Below are positions 7,592-17,130 of a DNA stretch of 64,000 bases, piece by piece. Under the pieces are notes generated by a model. The model made no database searches, had not been told where the DNA came from, and saw nothing but the letters and a program-made list of their open reading frames with translations. Both the position numbers and the translations under genes were made by a program. This DNA comes from Pedobacter chinensis. GTDB lineage: Bacteria; Bacteroidota; Bacteroidia; Sphingobacteriales; Sphingobacteriaceae. Position 1 is the stretch's first letter; each line of letters starts with the position of its first letter. The stretch is taken from positions 372,001-436,000 of the forward strand of contig NZ_QPKV01000006.1 of NCBI RefSeq assembly GCF_003339865.1. The letters are read 5' to 3'.

Positions 7592-10015
7592 ATGATGCAG
7601 AATGAAAAATTTATAACCAACTCTATTGACAGTTCCGAATTAAGTTTTGACGATTTTAAAACCATCGTTATCAATGATTATAAAATAGCCTACGAAAGCA
7701 GACAAGCAAGTGTTTTAGGGCGAAGAGAAGTGTTAACAGGGAAGGCTAAATTTGGCATTTTCGGTGATGGTAAAGAAGTTCCTCAAATTGCCATGGCCAA
7801 AGCTTTCAAAAATGGTGATTGGCGTTCTGGCTATTACCGCGATCAAACTTTTGCATTTGCTACAGGAATTTCGACAATTAAAGAATTTTTTGCGCAGTTA
7901 TATGCAAATCCAACCAATGGGGCAGATCCGTTTTCTGGTGGCCGGCAAATGAATTGTCATTTTGCCACAAAATCCGTTAATGAGGATGGCAGCTGGAATG
8001 ATTTAACTCAAATTAAAAATTGTTCATCAGATATTTCTCCAACCGGAGGCCAAATGGCCAGATTGGTTGGTCTGGCTTATGCTTCAAAACTTTTCAGAAA
8101 CAATAGAGAATTAGATTATCTAAAACACTTTTCTGTTTATGGTAATGAAGTAGCATTTGGTACAATTGGTAATGCTTCTACATCAGAAGGCGTGTTTTTT
8201 GAAGCCATCAATGCTGCCGGGGTTTTGCAAGTACCTATGGCGATTTCTATTTGGGATGATGCCTATGGCATTTCTGTTCCAGCCAAATATCAAACAACAA
8301 AAGAAGACATTTCAGAGGTTTTAAAAGGTTTTCAGAGAGATGCAGAAAATCCAGGTTACGAAATTTATAAAGTAAAAGGCTGGGACTATCCTGCTTTATG
8401 TGAGGTTTACGAAAAGGCCATACATATTTGCAGAGAAGAACATGTTCCTGTTTTGATTCATGTTACCGAGCTCACTCAACCTCAGGGACATTCTACTTCC
8501 GGTTCTCATGAACGGTACAAATCCAAAGACCGTTTGGCCTGGGAAAATGATTATGACTGCATTTTAAAGATGCGGGAATGGATGCTTGACTCTGCAGTTG
8601 CAACTGAAGATGAGATTGCTGAAATTGAAAAAAATGCGAAAACATTCGTTAGGGATATGCAAAAAGAAGCATGGAACGAATTTTTAGATAGCATAAAGCC
8701 TGAACAAAAACAAGTAGTAGACCTAATAAGTGGTTTAGCAAAGCACCAGCCAGAACTGGCTAAAATTTCGGCTCAATTGGCGGCAACGGCCGATGCTCAG
8801 CGTAGGGAAGTTTTTTCTGCAGCACGTAAGGCCATTCGTTTATCAGCCAAAATTGATTCGCCTGAAAGAGCTGAAATGCTAAAATGGTATAAGGATCAAA
8901 ATGCTTTAAATTACGATAGATATAATTCAAAACTTCATACCGAGGGTAAGGAAAGCCCGGATATGATTGAAATAACAGATGCTGTATACGATGATCTGTC
9001 AAAAATGGTTGATGGCAGGGAAGTATTGAATGCCTGTTTCAATGAAAATTTTGCTCGTGATCAGCGATTGGTCGCTTTCGGTGAAGATTTAGGTAATATA
9101 GGAGATGTAAATCAGGGTTTTGCAGGTTTACAGGCAAAATTCGGTGAACTACGGATTACCGACACCGGAATTCGTGAAATGACCATTATGGGGCAAGGAA
9201 TCGGATTAGCCATGAGAGGTTTAAAGCCAATCGCAGAAATACAGTATCTTGATTATTTGATATTTGCATTAAATGTTCTGAGCGATGATCTGGCATCCTT
9301 ATCTTACAGAACCAAAGGAATTCAAAAGGCACCGGTTATTGTTCGTACAAGAGGACACCGTTTAGAAGGAATATGGCATTCAGGATCGCCAATAAGTATG
9401 TTGTTAGGTTCTTTGAGAGGGATGCACCTCTGCGTGCCGAGAAATATGACTCAAGCCGCCGGGATGTACAACACACTTTTTAGAGCCGATGAACCCGCTG
9501 TTGTGATTGAATGCCTGAATGGCTACCGGTTAAAAGAAAAGCTTCCAAATAATGTTGGCGATTTTACTGTTCCGTTAGGTAAAGCTGAGGTTTTGGAAGT
9601 AGGGTCTGATATCACGGTCATTTCTTACGGTTCAACATTAAGATTGGTACAAGAAGCAGCTGAAGAATTGGCAGGAATGGATATTTCTGTTGAAGTAATT
9701 GATCCTCAAACCCTTTTGCCTTTTGATGTTACAAATGTTTGCGCAACATCATTAGCAAAAACAAACAAACTTTTAGTAGTTGATGAAGATGTTCCAGGTG
9801 GGGCATCGGCTTATATTCTGCAAAAAGTTTTAGAAGAACAAAAAGGATATTTTAGTTTAGATGGTCAGCCAAGAACACTATCTGCTCAGGCACATCGTCC
9901 TCCGTTTGGTTCTGATGGTGATTATTTCAGTAAACCATCAGTTGATGATATCATCGAAACCATATACGGCATGATGCACGATGCCAATCCATCAAAATAT
10001 CCAAAAATATTTTAG
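7592..10015 (+). CDS. 2-oxoacid dehydrogenase E1 component, fused alpha and beta subunits (branched-chain type)
   Basis: 807-residue thiamine-diphosphate enzyme in which E1-alpha (about residues 30-400) and E1-beta (about 470-807) are one polypeptide. The alpha half has a ThDP-site variant (GNASTSEGVFFEAINAAGV with WDDAYG). The beta half has FGEDLGNIGDVNQGF, a TDTGIREMTI stretch and the terminal HRPPFGSDGDYFSKPS. It would decarboxylate branched-chain 2-oxoacids (or pyruvate) and transfer the acyl group to E2, feeding branched-chain fatty acid synthesis. E2/E3 genes are not adjacent. The ATG at 7592 is preferred to the TTG at 7586. Confidence 0.94.
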   Translation: MMQNEKFITNSIDSSELSFDDFKTIVINDYKIAYESRQASVLGRREVLTGKAKFGIFGDGKEVPQIAMAKAFKNGDWRSGYYRDQTFAFATGISTIKEFFAQLYANPTNGADPFSGGRQMNCHFATKSVNEDGSWNDLTQIKNCSSDISPTGGQMARLVGLAYASKLFRNNRELDYLKHFSVYGNEVAFGTIGNASTSEGVFFEAINAAGVLQVPMAISIWDDAYGISVPAKYQTTKEDISEVLKGFQRDAENPGYEIYKVKGWDYPALCEVYEKAIHICREEHVPVLIHVTELTQPQGHSTSGSHERYKSKDRLAWENDYDCILKMREWMLDSAVATEDEIAEIEKNAKTFVRDMQKEAWNEFLDSIKPEQKQVVDLISGLAKHQPELAKISAQLAATADAQRREVFSAARKAIRLSAKIDSPERAEMLKWYKDQNALNYDRYNSKLHTEGKESPDMIEITDAVYDDLSKMVDGREVLNACFNENFARDQRLVAFGEDLGNIGDVNQGFAGLQAKFGELRITDTGIREMTIMGQGIGLAMRGLKPIAEIQYLDYLIFALNVLSDDLASLSYRTKGIQKAPVIVRTRGHRLEGIWHSGSPISMLLGSLRGMHLCVPRNMTQAAGMYNTLFRADEPAVVIECLNGYRLKEKLPNNVGDFTVPLGKAEVLEVGSDITVISYGSTLRLVQEAAEELAGMDISVEVIDPQTLLPFDVTNVCATSLAKTNKLLVVDEDVPGGASAYILQKVLEEQKGYFSLDGQPRTLSAQAHRPPFGSDGDYFSKPSVDDIIETIYGMMHDANPSKYPKIF

Positions 10016-10237
10016 TTCAATGTTGATATAAATCAATATCTAATAGGGATATCTTTGTATTTTTTGTACTACATTTAAATAAAAGATTTGATTATTCGTT
10101 TAGCTTTGTTATAAAAAGAATATATTACAACTAAATAAACGTTTAATCAATCCTATTTTTTATGCTCCCAATTCAATTCAGATATTCCATTCCAACTTTA
10201 ATTATTTGCAATATTAAACTTTCTTAAGATCTTATCA

Positions 10238-12517
10238 TTGAGAAGGAGAGTTAAATATTGTTCAGATCAGTTTCTGCCCGAGAAAAATCACGGAAAGAAA
10301 TGGTTATGCTATTTGCTTTTTTTTGGTGTTTTTTTACTCCGTTTTCCTTCTTTTGCGCAATCTGTAAATCAACAGGAAAGATTAGATAGTTTGTTGCTTC
10401 AAAATCAAACATATAATCAGCCCGATTCTATAAAAGTCAAAATCCTTACCGAAATCTACAGGCAATACATGAGGATGAAGGATGTTGAAAGAACAGAGGA
10501 TTATGTAGACCGAACCATTCAACTTGCCCAAAAGCTCAAATTAAAAAAGTTTTCTGCCCTGGCTTACTATAGAAGAGGACTGTTTTATCACGGCAGAACA
10601 GATTACGTAAGAGCAGAAGAAAATTATCTAAAGGCTGTGGCAGAATATAATCAGATACGTAATTTAGACATGGTAGCCGGTACCTATCTTAATTTAGGTG
10701 CTTTATATTCCATCATTCCTGATTATGCAAAAGCTTTAGAAGTAAATCAAAAGGCCATCGCTATTTATGAGAAAATGGGAAATGAGCAAGATATGGCCAG
10801 TTGTTATACTAATATTTCGAGTATATACCAGGATCTTGGAAAGATTAGTCAATCTTTGATTTATCTTAAAATGGCTCTTAAAGTTTTTCTTAAAGAGGGT
10901 GAAAACAGCAGGGGAGTTGGCGTGGTTTATAATTTAATGGGTTCTGCTTATTTAAATGCTTCTAGTGATGAACTGATAAAAATGGGCACAAACGTTCAGC
11001 AAAGATTAAAACTTGCGCTGGAGAATTTTGAAAGATCTCTAAAGACTGCAGAAATGTTGAAGGATAATGAATTGATCTCAACAAATAAAAAAAGCATAGG
11101 GAATGTTTACAATGAATTGGGTGAAAATGATTTAGCCCTGAAATCTTACCAAAAGGCCATTCAAATTAGTAAAACAAGCGATGATAAAAGTATTTATGCG
11201 GAATGCCTTTATGCTTTAGGTAATTTCTACGAAAAACAAAAAGATTATGAAAATGCTTTGGTACTCTATGCAAACTGTTTTGATATGGCAAAAAGGGCCA
11301 ATCTATTGGAAATCAAGAAAAAATCAGTTTTAGGATTGAGCGATGTTTATGAAGAATTAAAGAACTATGATAAAGCACTTGCATTTTACAAGGAGTATAT
11401 TTTAATTAAAGACCAGATTTTTAATGCCGACAAAGAAAAAGAAATTACCCGCAGGCAAATGCAGATTGATTTCGGATTTAAAGAGAAAGATTATCAGTTT
11501 AAACAAAAAATAACAAATATAGAGCTTCAAAAACAAGTTTTATTAGCAAAGCAACAACAACAGGCACTTTTTTTAAAACAACAACAACTGGCATTAAGCG
11601 ATAATGAAAAAGCCTTGCAAAGGCTTGCCTTCCTGAAAAAACAAGTTGATTTGGAAATAGAGCGGGAAGTACAAAATGGTAAGTTTGAAAGGGCAAAGTT
11701 GCGGGCTAAATATGAAACATCTTTAAGAGATAGACAAATTAATAAACAGGAACAGCAAATTAAGTTTGACTGGAGAGTCAAAATATTTCTTTCGGTTGCA
11801 ATAACACTTGTTTTATTAACAGCAATAATTATCTTTTTTAACCAAAGAAAAACTACTCGTTTAAACAAAATAATCAGCACACAAAAAAGGAAACTTGAAC
11901 ACCTGAGCAGGGTTAAAGACCGCATTTTTAGTGTCGTTAGTCATGATATGAGAACACCAGTGAACTCATTGATCTCTTTTATTCAACTTCTGGAAGGTGG
12001 AGCCATTGAGCAGGAGAAGTTAACCAGGTATGCAGCTTCGTTACGAAATAATTTAACTTATACCTCTACAATGATGGAAAACCTTCTGAATTGGGCAGCA
12101 AGCCAGATGCAGGGTTTTAATCCATATTTAGAATCTCTTGATATTCATAATGTTGTTTTAGAGGTTGTAAAATCATTAAAAGACCAGGCTGAGCAAAAAA
12201 ATATTACACTGGAAAGTAGCATTGCAGCCGATACAATTTGTAAGGCAGATGCAAATATGCTATCGCTTATAATGCGAAACCTCATCAGCAACTCAATTAA
12301 ATTTACACCTAAAGGTGGCCAGATCTCAATTGAATCATCGGAAATGCCTGGTTACCTTGCTATAAAAATTATAGATACTGGTATTGGACTAACTGCCGAA
12401 CAAATTAACCATTTTAATAAACCTGGTTTTTTAGGAGCAGGAGTAAGCACTTTAGGAACGGATAAAGAAAAGGGAACCGGCTTAGGCTTAATGCTTGCAG
12501 AACTTTTATTGGTTTAA
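10238..12517 (+). CDS. TPR-containing sensor histidine kinase, C-terminus displaced by a frameshift
   Basis: 759 residues as read. A signal sequence (WLCYLLFFGVFLLRFPSFAQ) is followed by about eight TPR repeats (about 45-400), a Gln/Lys-rich coiled coil, a membrane span (about 515-535) and a kinase core. The core has an H-box with His569 (SHDMRTPVNSL), N-box NLISNSIKFTPKGG, and G-boxes DTGIGLT and GTGLGLML. The frame then hits TAA at 12515-12517, about 25 residues before the domain should end; the missing end lies in another frame to 12588. No in-frame ATG precedes the signal peptide; TTG at 10238 is the best start. Likely partner: the LytTR regulator at 12834. Confidence 0.85.
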   Translation: MRRRVKYCSDQFLPEKNHGKKWLCYLLFFGVFLLRFPSFAQSVNQQERLDSLLLQNQTYNQPDSIKVKILTEIYRQYMRMKDVERTEDYVDRTIQLAQKLKLKKFSALAYYRRGLFYHGRTDYVRAEENYLKAVAEYNQIRNLDMVAGTYLNLGALYSIIPDYAKALEVNQKAIAIYEKMGNEQDMASCYTNISSIYQDLGKISQSLIYLKMALKVFLKEGENSRGVGVVYNLMGSAYLNASSDELIKMGTNVQQRLKLALENFERSLKTAEMLKDNELISTNKKSIGNVYNELGENDLALKSYQKAIQISKTSDDKSIYAECLYALGNFYEKQKDYENALVLYANCFDMAKRANLLEIKKKSVLGLSDVYEELKNYDKALAFYKEYILIKDQIFNADKEKEITRRQMQIDFGFKEKDYQFKQKITNIELQKQVLLAKQQQQALFLKQQQLALSDNEKALQRLAFLKKQVDLEIEREVQNGKFERAKLRAKYETSLRDRQINKQEQQIKFDWRVKIFLSVAITLVLLTAIIIFFNQRKTTRLNKIISTQKRKLEHLSRVKDRIFSVVSHDMRTPVNSLISFIQLLEGGAIEQEKLTRYAASLRNNLTYTSTMMENLLNWAASQMQGFNPYLESLDIHNVVLEVVKSLKDQAEQKNITLESSIAADTICKADANMLSLIMRNLISNSIKFTPKGGQISIESSEMPGYLAIKIIDTGIGLTAEQINHFNKPGFLGAGVSTLGTDKEKGTGLGLMLAELLLV

Positions 12518-12588
12518 TGGATGGTAAAATTAAGGTTCAACCAAATGCAGCTAAAGGAAGCATTTTTATCATTATGTTGCCTAAGTAG
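12506..12588 (+). pseudogene. out-of-frame C-terminal end of the histidine kinase
   Basis: In another frame of the same strand, the sequence after GAA CTT reads IGLMDGKIKVQPNAAKGS, followed by IFIIMLPK and a stop at 12586-12588. This is exactly how HATPase_c domains end (glycine-rich turn, then a final beta strand). One extra T in the T4 run near 12507 would join the frames as AELFIGLMDGKIKV. It may be a true mutation or a homopolymer read error. Confidence 0.75.
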
Positions 12589-12833
12589 ATTATTTTCCTT
12601 TTTGCCACCCGCTATTAAAAATCACTTAATCTACATATTGTTTACAGAATCAATTCTAAACTTATTGACGGTTAATCGTTGTTTTGGAGCTAAAATTAAT
12701 CATGATCGGTCATCTCTCCAGAAAATATAATGGCTTAGCACAAAAATATTTTTATTCGCAACTTATTCTTAAGTTTTATGGTATTTTTATACTAGAGAAT
12801 GAACAAAAACAGGTTGCAAAGAAACCTTAATAG

Positions 12834-13586
12834 CTATTTAGTAAATCTGGATAAAATTTTCTTATCAATTGTGTTTTCCAGGAGTTCTTGCCTGTTGGCT
12901 ACACTGATTGGAACAACAAAATTGAAATCTAAATGAACCTCGTGATTGGTTAGTGTGGTAATATGATTAATGTTGATCATATATTGTTTATGAACACGGG
13001 TAAAAATTTCGCCTGGTAATTGTTTTTCGAGATTTTTTAAGCTAACCAGAATAACATGCTTATCGTTACGGGTGAATAGCTTAGAAAAATCACCCATACT
13101 TTCAATGTAAATTACATCATTATATTTCAGTTTGGATATTCCTTTGGTTTCTCTGAAATAGAAATAATCATCATGGTTTTTTTTAAAATCAGCATCTTCG
13201 ATTGGCTCGTTACTGATTTGTTTTTTTAATTCGAGATACTCTATTGCCTTATTTACAGATTTTAAAATCCTTTCAAATGTAGCTGGTTTTACAATAAAAT
13301 CGATCGCATCCAAATCAAAACTTTCTACAGCATATTCACTATGTGAGGTTATAAAGATAAATAAAGGTTTGTTTTTTGTGCTTTTTAATAATGCCATGCC
13401 AGATAATTCGGGCATATCAATATCAGAGAAAACAAGATCAACATCAGTGTGAGAGAGCACACTGGCGGCTTCAATGCCGCTTTTGCAAACTTTAATTATA
13501 TCTAACGATGGGATTTTTTTAAGGTGCATTTCAAGAGCATCTCTCTCAATCTCATTATCATCAACAATTATGCATGTATATTTCAT
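12834..13586 (-). CDS. LytTR-family response regulator
   Basis: 250 residues. Receiver domain (1-120): acidic pocket Asp9/Asp10 (IIVDDNE), phosphoacceptor Asp55 (VFSDIDMPELSG), then ITSHSEYAVESFDLDAIDFI and the conserved VKP. LytTR DNA-binding domain (about 148-248): YFYFRETKGISKLKY, DVIYIESMGDFSKLF, and FTRVHKQYMININHI. It is convergent with the TPR histidine kinase, which is the probable phosphodonor. Such kinase/LytTR pairs are common in Bacteroidota; the regulon is unknown. Confidence 0.95.
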   Translation of the reverse strand: MKYTCIIVDDNEIERDALEMHLKKIPSLDIIKVCKSGIEAASVLSHTDVDLVFSDIDMPELSGMALLKSTKNKPLFIFITSHSEYAVESFDLDAIDFIVKPATFERILKSVNKAIEYLELKKQISNEPIEDADFKKNHDDYFYFRETKGISKLKYNDVIYIESMGDFSKLFTRNDKHVILVSLKNLEKQLPGEIFTRVHKQYMININHITTLTNHEVHLDFNFVVPISVANRQELLENTIDKKILSRFTK

Positions 13587-13694
13587 AGGGATAATTATTT
13601 CTTATTATACAGGATTAAAATTGCTTTGTTTCAAATTTAATCTATTCAGGTATTAAAACCACAATAATTGTATATATTATAATACAAACCTACT

Positions 13695-14306
13695 TTAATC
13701 ATTTTTATGCTTTTTATCTCCTGTATAAAGCTTTTCTCCCGCCATTATTTCTAATTGCAAATCATTTTCTTCTGGCGGAACCGGGCAACGATAGCCATCA
13801 CTGTATGCACAATAGGGATTGTAGGCTTTATTAAAATCAACTTCAATTTTATGGTTAAGGATTGCCTTTGAGCTTAAATCAATATAACGGCCACCTCCAT
13901 AGGTTTCTTTATTATTGGTCTCATCAGTAAATGGCAAAAAAAGTAAATCCTTATATGCAGGATTACTGGCCAGCGCAATGCTTTTATACAAAGTCATTGT
14001 TATAGGTTTGCCATTTAAAGTGAATTTGATTTTTGCATAACGGTAAAACTCTTTGCTTGTGCCATCGTAAGTTGGCATTTTGAAAATCTTCTCATTTTTT
14101 AAAATTTCAATATCAGCTAAAACTTTATAAGTACTATCTGCATCATAAAAATGAAGGTTTTGTAAATCATTTTCCTTTAAAGGAGCATAACTGTCTTTTA
14201 TGAAATCCTGCTTATAGTTTTCACGATGTTTTGCGATTTGCCCGGAGTATGTTTGAGCAAAAGAATTTAGACTGATGAAGAGGAAGAATACAGAAAGAAG
14301 TTTCAT
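13695..14306 (-). CDS. DUF1684 family secreted protein
   Basis: 203 residues with an N-terminal signal peptide (MKLLSVFFLFISLNSFAQ). The body matches DUF1684: FTLNGKPITMTLYKS, FLPFTDETNNKETYGGGRYI, the signature NKAYNPYCAYSDGYRCPVPP, and the closing LQLEIMAGEK. Function is unknown although the family is widespread. It lies 52 bp downstream of aroC on the same strand, so it may share its transcript; a metabolic link is not evident. Confidence 0.92.
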   Translation of the reverse strand: MKLLSVFFLFISLNSFAQTYSGQIAKHRENYKQDFIKDSYAPLKENDLQNLHFYDADSTYKVLADIEILKNEKIFKMPTYDGTSKEFYRYAKIKFTLNGKPITMTLYKSIALASNPAYKDLLFLPFTDETNNKETYGGGRYIDLSSKAILNHKIEVDFNKAYNPYCAYSDGYRCPVPPEENDLQLEIMAGEKLYTGDKKHKND

Positions 14307-14358
14307 GATTTTTATCTAATTGCACTATAATTAAGAGTTGTTGTAATGACGATTTTTG

Positions 14359-15456
14359 CTATACAACACTCACTTTATTTCTTAGAAACTGATCAGCTAA
14401 TACCAATGCCGCCATTGCTTCAACAATTACAACTGCTCTGGGTACCACACAAGGATCATGGCGACCTTTGCCTTTAATTTCAGCAGCTTCTCCGGCAGCA
14501 TTTATTGTTTGCTGATTATGCATAATGGTTGCCACCGGCTTGAATGCAACTTTAAAGGTAATATCCATTCCATTGGAAATTCCACCTAAAATTCCACCGG
14601 CATAGTTTGTAGTTGTTTTGAAAACTTTTGAATCGGCAGCTTTTGGCTGCGGAATATCGTTATGTTGCGAACCTCTCCATTCACTTCCGGCAAAGCCTGA
14701 TCCGTATTCAAAACCATGCACAGCATTAATACTTAACATTGCTTTACCTAAATCGGCATGTAATTTATCAAAAACAGGCTCGCCTAAACCTGCCGGACAA
14801 CCTTTTATCACACAACCAATTTTTCCGCCAACGGTATCGCCGTCTTTTCTGACTGAATCTATAAATTCAATCATTTCATGTGCGGTAGCAGGATCGGCGC
14901 AGCGGACGATATTTTCTTCTCTGATATTCAGTAAAGCAGACAAATCATTGCTTTCCAAATTAGGTGCTTCGATGGTACCAACTGAGGTAACATGAGCGAA
15001 AATTTCAATGCCCTGTTGCTTTAAGAATAATTTAGCAATGGCGCCTGCGGCTACACGGGCAGCAGTTTCACGAGCTGATGAGCGACCACCGCCACGATGA
15101 TCGCGAATGCCGTATTTTGCATCGTAAACGTAATCGGCATGACTCGGACGGTAAACATCAACATTATGGCCATAGTCTTTCGAACGCTGATCTTCGTTTG
15201 GAATCAATAAAGCAATTGGTGTTCCTGTACTTTTTCCCTCAAAAACACCAGATAAGATTTGAACCGTATCGCTTTCTTTTCTTTGTGTGGTAATTTTCGA
15301 TTGACCTGGCTTACGCTTATCCAATTCTGATTGAATAAAATCCATGTCGATATCCAGCTGTGCCGGACAGCCATCAATAATTACACCAATAGCTACGCCG
15401 TGAGATTCGCCAAAAGTGGTAATGCGAAATAGTTGTCCGAATGAGTTGCCTGCCAT
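14359..15456 (-). CDS. aroC: chorismate synthase
   Basis: 365 residues, the usual length. It converts 5-enolpyruvylshikimate-3-phosphate to chorismate with reduced FMN, the last step of the shikimate pathway. Hallmarks: [40 protein letters not shown] followed by [16 protein letters not shown], and [20 protein letters not shown]. It is last in a minus-strand aromatic cluster (pheA, DAHP synthase/chorismate mutase, aroA, aroC). The 115-bp gap to aroA holds a low-complexity repeat. Confidence 0.98.
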   Translation of the reverse strand: MAGNSFGQLFRITTFGESHGVAIGVIIDGCPAQLDIDMDFIQSELDKRKPGQSKITTQRKESDTVQILSGVFEGKSTGTPIALLIPNEDQRSKDYGHNVDVYRPSHADYVYDAKYGIRDHRGGGRSSARETAARVAAGAIAKLFLKQQGIEIFAHVTSVGTIEAPNLESNDLSALLNIREENIVRCADPATAHEMIEFIDSVRKDGDTVGGKIGCVIKGCPAGLGEPVFDKLHADLGKAMLSINAVHGFEYGSGFAGSEWRGSQHNDIPQPKAADSKVFKTTTNYAGGILGGISNGMDITFKVAFKPVATIMHNQQTINAAGEAAEIKGKGRHDPCVVPRAVVIVEAMAALVLADQFLRNKVSVV

Positions 15457-15460
15457 ATTA

Positions 15461-15530
15461 TTTTAGATGTTAGATTTGAGATATTAGATTTGAGATTTCA
15501 CTCAACCGGTATCTAAATCTAATTAGATTT
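15461..15530. repeat. low-complexity AGATTTGAG-type repeat
   Basis: The aroA-aroC gap contains repeated TTAGATTTGAGAT units (from about 15465) and, shortly after, complementary ATCTAAATCTAATTAGATTT. Together they can fold into imperfect hairpins. Similar word families recur at 59757-59827. These look like dispersed intergenic elements rather than gene-specific signals. Confidence 0.5.
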
Positions 15531-15571
15531 TACATTTTGTTTTTTGAGTTTCACGTTTAGTGCTTCAATTC

Positions 15572-16861
15572 TCATATCTCCTTTACTTCAAATCCTGCTT
15601 TTTTCAAATCTTCCCAAAAATAAGGATAAGATTTTTCAACTACCTGCATTTCTTCAATTTCTACTTCATTGATTAATAATGCAAGTGGGGCAAAAGCCAT
15701 GGCCATACGATGATCCTCGTAAGTGGCAATGGTGATTTTTTCAGGGAAATGAAGTTTATCGGTATTTAAAGTATAAATCAAATTATCTTCAGTTAAAGTA
15801 ACACCGATTTTTGCGAGCTCATTTTGTAAAGCCTTGATTCGGTCAGTTTCTTTTATTTTTAAAGTTTCCAAACCCGTGAACGACATGTTTTTACCTAATA
15901 CAGCTGCAATAACCACAATGGTTTGTGCCAAATCAGGGCAGGTTTTTAAATCTAAAACCCGGTTGGTTTCTAATAATAAGCCTAAATTGCTGATTGAAAT
16001 TCCTGTTTCACTTTTGCTGGTTGCAATTCCGAAAATCTTCATGATTTTCTGGATTTGACTATCTCCTTGCAGGCTTTTTTCTTTCAGGGCCGGTAAGCTG
16101 ATTTCGGCCTCACCTGCTAAAGCTGCAATGCTATACCAATAAGATGCTGCGCTCCAATCCGGCTCGACAACTAATGTTCCTGCCTTAAATGCTTGTGGCT
16201 TAATCGAAATTGAATTTCCATTCCAGGAATGTTCAATGCCAACTTCTGCCAGCATATCCAAAGTCATATCTACATACGGCTTAGAAGTTAGCTCGCCTTC
16301 AATTTCCAAAGTTAAGCCTTGTGGCAGGATAGGTGCAATCATCAGTAATGCTGAAATGTATTGACTACTCACATCGCCTTTGATTTTAACCTGAGCAGCT
16401 TTTTGATTCAACGGGCCGATAATATTTAATGGCGGGAAACCATTTGTTTCTGTATAAGTGATATCTGCACCAATGGTTTTTAAAGCCTCAGCCAAAATCC
16501 CAATCGGGCGTTGTTTCATACGTTCGGTTCCGGTTAATAGAAAGTTTCCGTTTTTAGCAGAAAGATAGGCAGAAAGAAAACGCATGGCCGTTCCCGCAGG
16601 ACCAACATCAACAAGTTTTGAGTTTTGAGTTTTGAGTTTTGAGTTTTCTCCCAACTCATTGCTCTCAACTCCCAACTTGTTAAGGATCCCATCAAGTGTA
16701 ACAGTATCGGCGGCATTTGATAAGTTTTCTACTTTAACCAGTTTATTGCTTAAAGCGCTGATAATTAATGCCCTGTTGCATTCGCTTTTTGAGCCTGTTA
16801 ATTGAATTTCCGTATTAATATTCCTGGTTCCTTTAAAAGAAACTAAGGCATTTTTTGACAT
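15572..16861 (-). CDS. aroA: 3-phosphoshikimate 1-carboxyvinyltransferase (EPSP synthase)
   Basis: About 429 residues from the ATG at 16859-16861 (MSKNALVSFKG). A longer in-frame start at 16936 is rejected because it lies in a repeat. The enzyme joins shikimate-3-phosphate and PEP. Hallmarks: LTGSKSECNRALI, VDVGPAGTAMRFLSAYLS, KGDVSSQYISALLM, PDWSAASYW, IKETDRIKALQNEL and YEDHRMAMAFAPLAL. A variable loop just before VDVGPAGTAMR contains an inserted repeat-derived segment (KLKTQNSKL). Both sides of the active site are intact, so it is probably functional. Confidence 0.96.
   Translation of the reverse strand: MSKNALVSFKGTRNINTEIQLTGSKSECNRALIISALSNKLVKVENLSNAADTVTLDGILNKLGVESNELGENSKLKTQNSKLVDVGPAGTAMRFLSAYLSAKNGNFLLTGTERMKQRPIGILAEALKTIGADITYTETNGFPPLNIIGPLNQKAAQVKIKGDVSSQYISALLMIAPILPQGLTLEIEGELTSKPYVDMTLDMLAEVGIEHSWNGNSISIKPQAFKAGTLVVEPDWSAASYWYSIAALAGEAEISLPALKEKSLQGDSQIQKIMKIFGIATSKSETGISISNLGLLLETNRVLDLKTCPDLAQTIVVIAAVLGKNMSFTGLETLKIKETDRIKALQNELAKIGVTLTEDNLIYTLNTDKLHFPEKITIATYEDHRMAMAFAPLALLINEVEIEEMQVVEKSYPYFWEDLKKAGFEVKEI
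16614..16647. repeat. 7-bp tandem repeat inside aroA
   Basis: Nearly five head-to-tail copies of AGTTTTG (minus strand CAAAACT) lie inside the aroA coding region, followed by a diverged AT-rich stretch. Because 7 x 3 = 21, the repeat translates as a seven-residue periodic peptide (LKTQNSK) and stays in frame only for certain copy numbers. It maps to a surface-loop position between two conserved blocks. Confidence 0.85.
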
Positions 16862-16898
16862 TTTATTCTGTTTTTTATGCTTAATGAGTTGTTTAAAA

Positions 16899-16974
16899 GC
16901 TGTCATGTTGAGTCCGTCGAAACTAGATTCTTCCACATTTTGGGTTCAGTGCAGACTGAGCTCAGAATGACAGC
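16899..16974. repeat. REP-like palindromic element upstream of aroA
   Basis: GCTGTCATGTTGAG at 16899-16912 and CTCAGAATGACAGC at 16961-16974 are imperfect inverted repeats (two mismatches) about 75 bp end to end. Elements with this arrangement are common in Sphingobacteriaceae intergenic regions (from memory). It fills part of the gap between the DAHP synthase gene and aroA. Confidence 0.65.
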
Positions 16975-17130
16975 ATGTAAAATACAACACCATTTCTTCT
17001 ATAAATCATTATTGCGAGGCATAAAGAATTTTCATGTTTAACACATTAAGATTGCTTTGTTCCTCGCAATGATGTGGCGTTTAGGCCTTGCTTTTCGCTT
17101 TAGTCTTTGTGCTTTAAGCTTTTCGCTCAA

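Noticed and set aside
12498-12520. Programmed -1 frameshift in the histidine kinase
   Set aside because: The site lacks a good X XXY YYZ heptamer in the kinase frame and no stimulatory hairpin is obvious; a lost base in a T run is simpler.
12521-12730. Separate 69-codon gene after the histidine kinase
   Set aside because: It is in the wrong frame to complete the kinase and has no recognisable features; the C-terminal kinase sequence lies in the other frame ending at 12588.
16862-16936. N-terminal extension of aroA (MEESSFDGLN...)
   Set aside because: The extra 25 codons overlap a REP-like palindrome and precede the usual EPSP synthase start.
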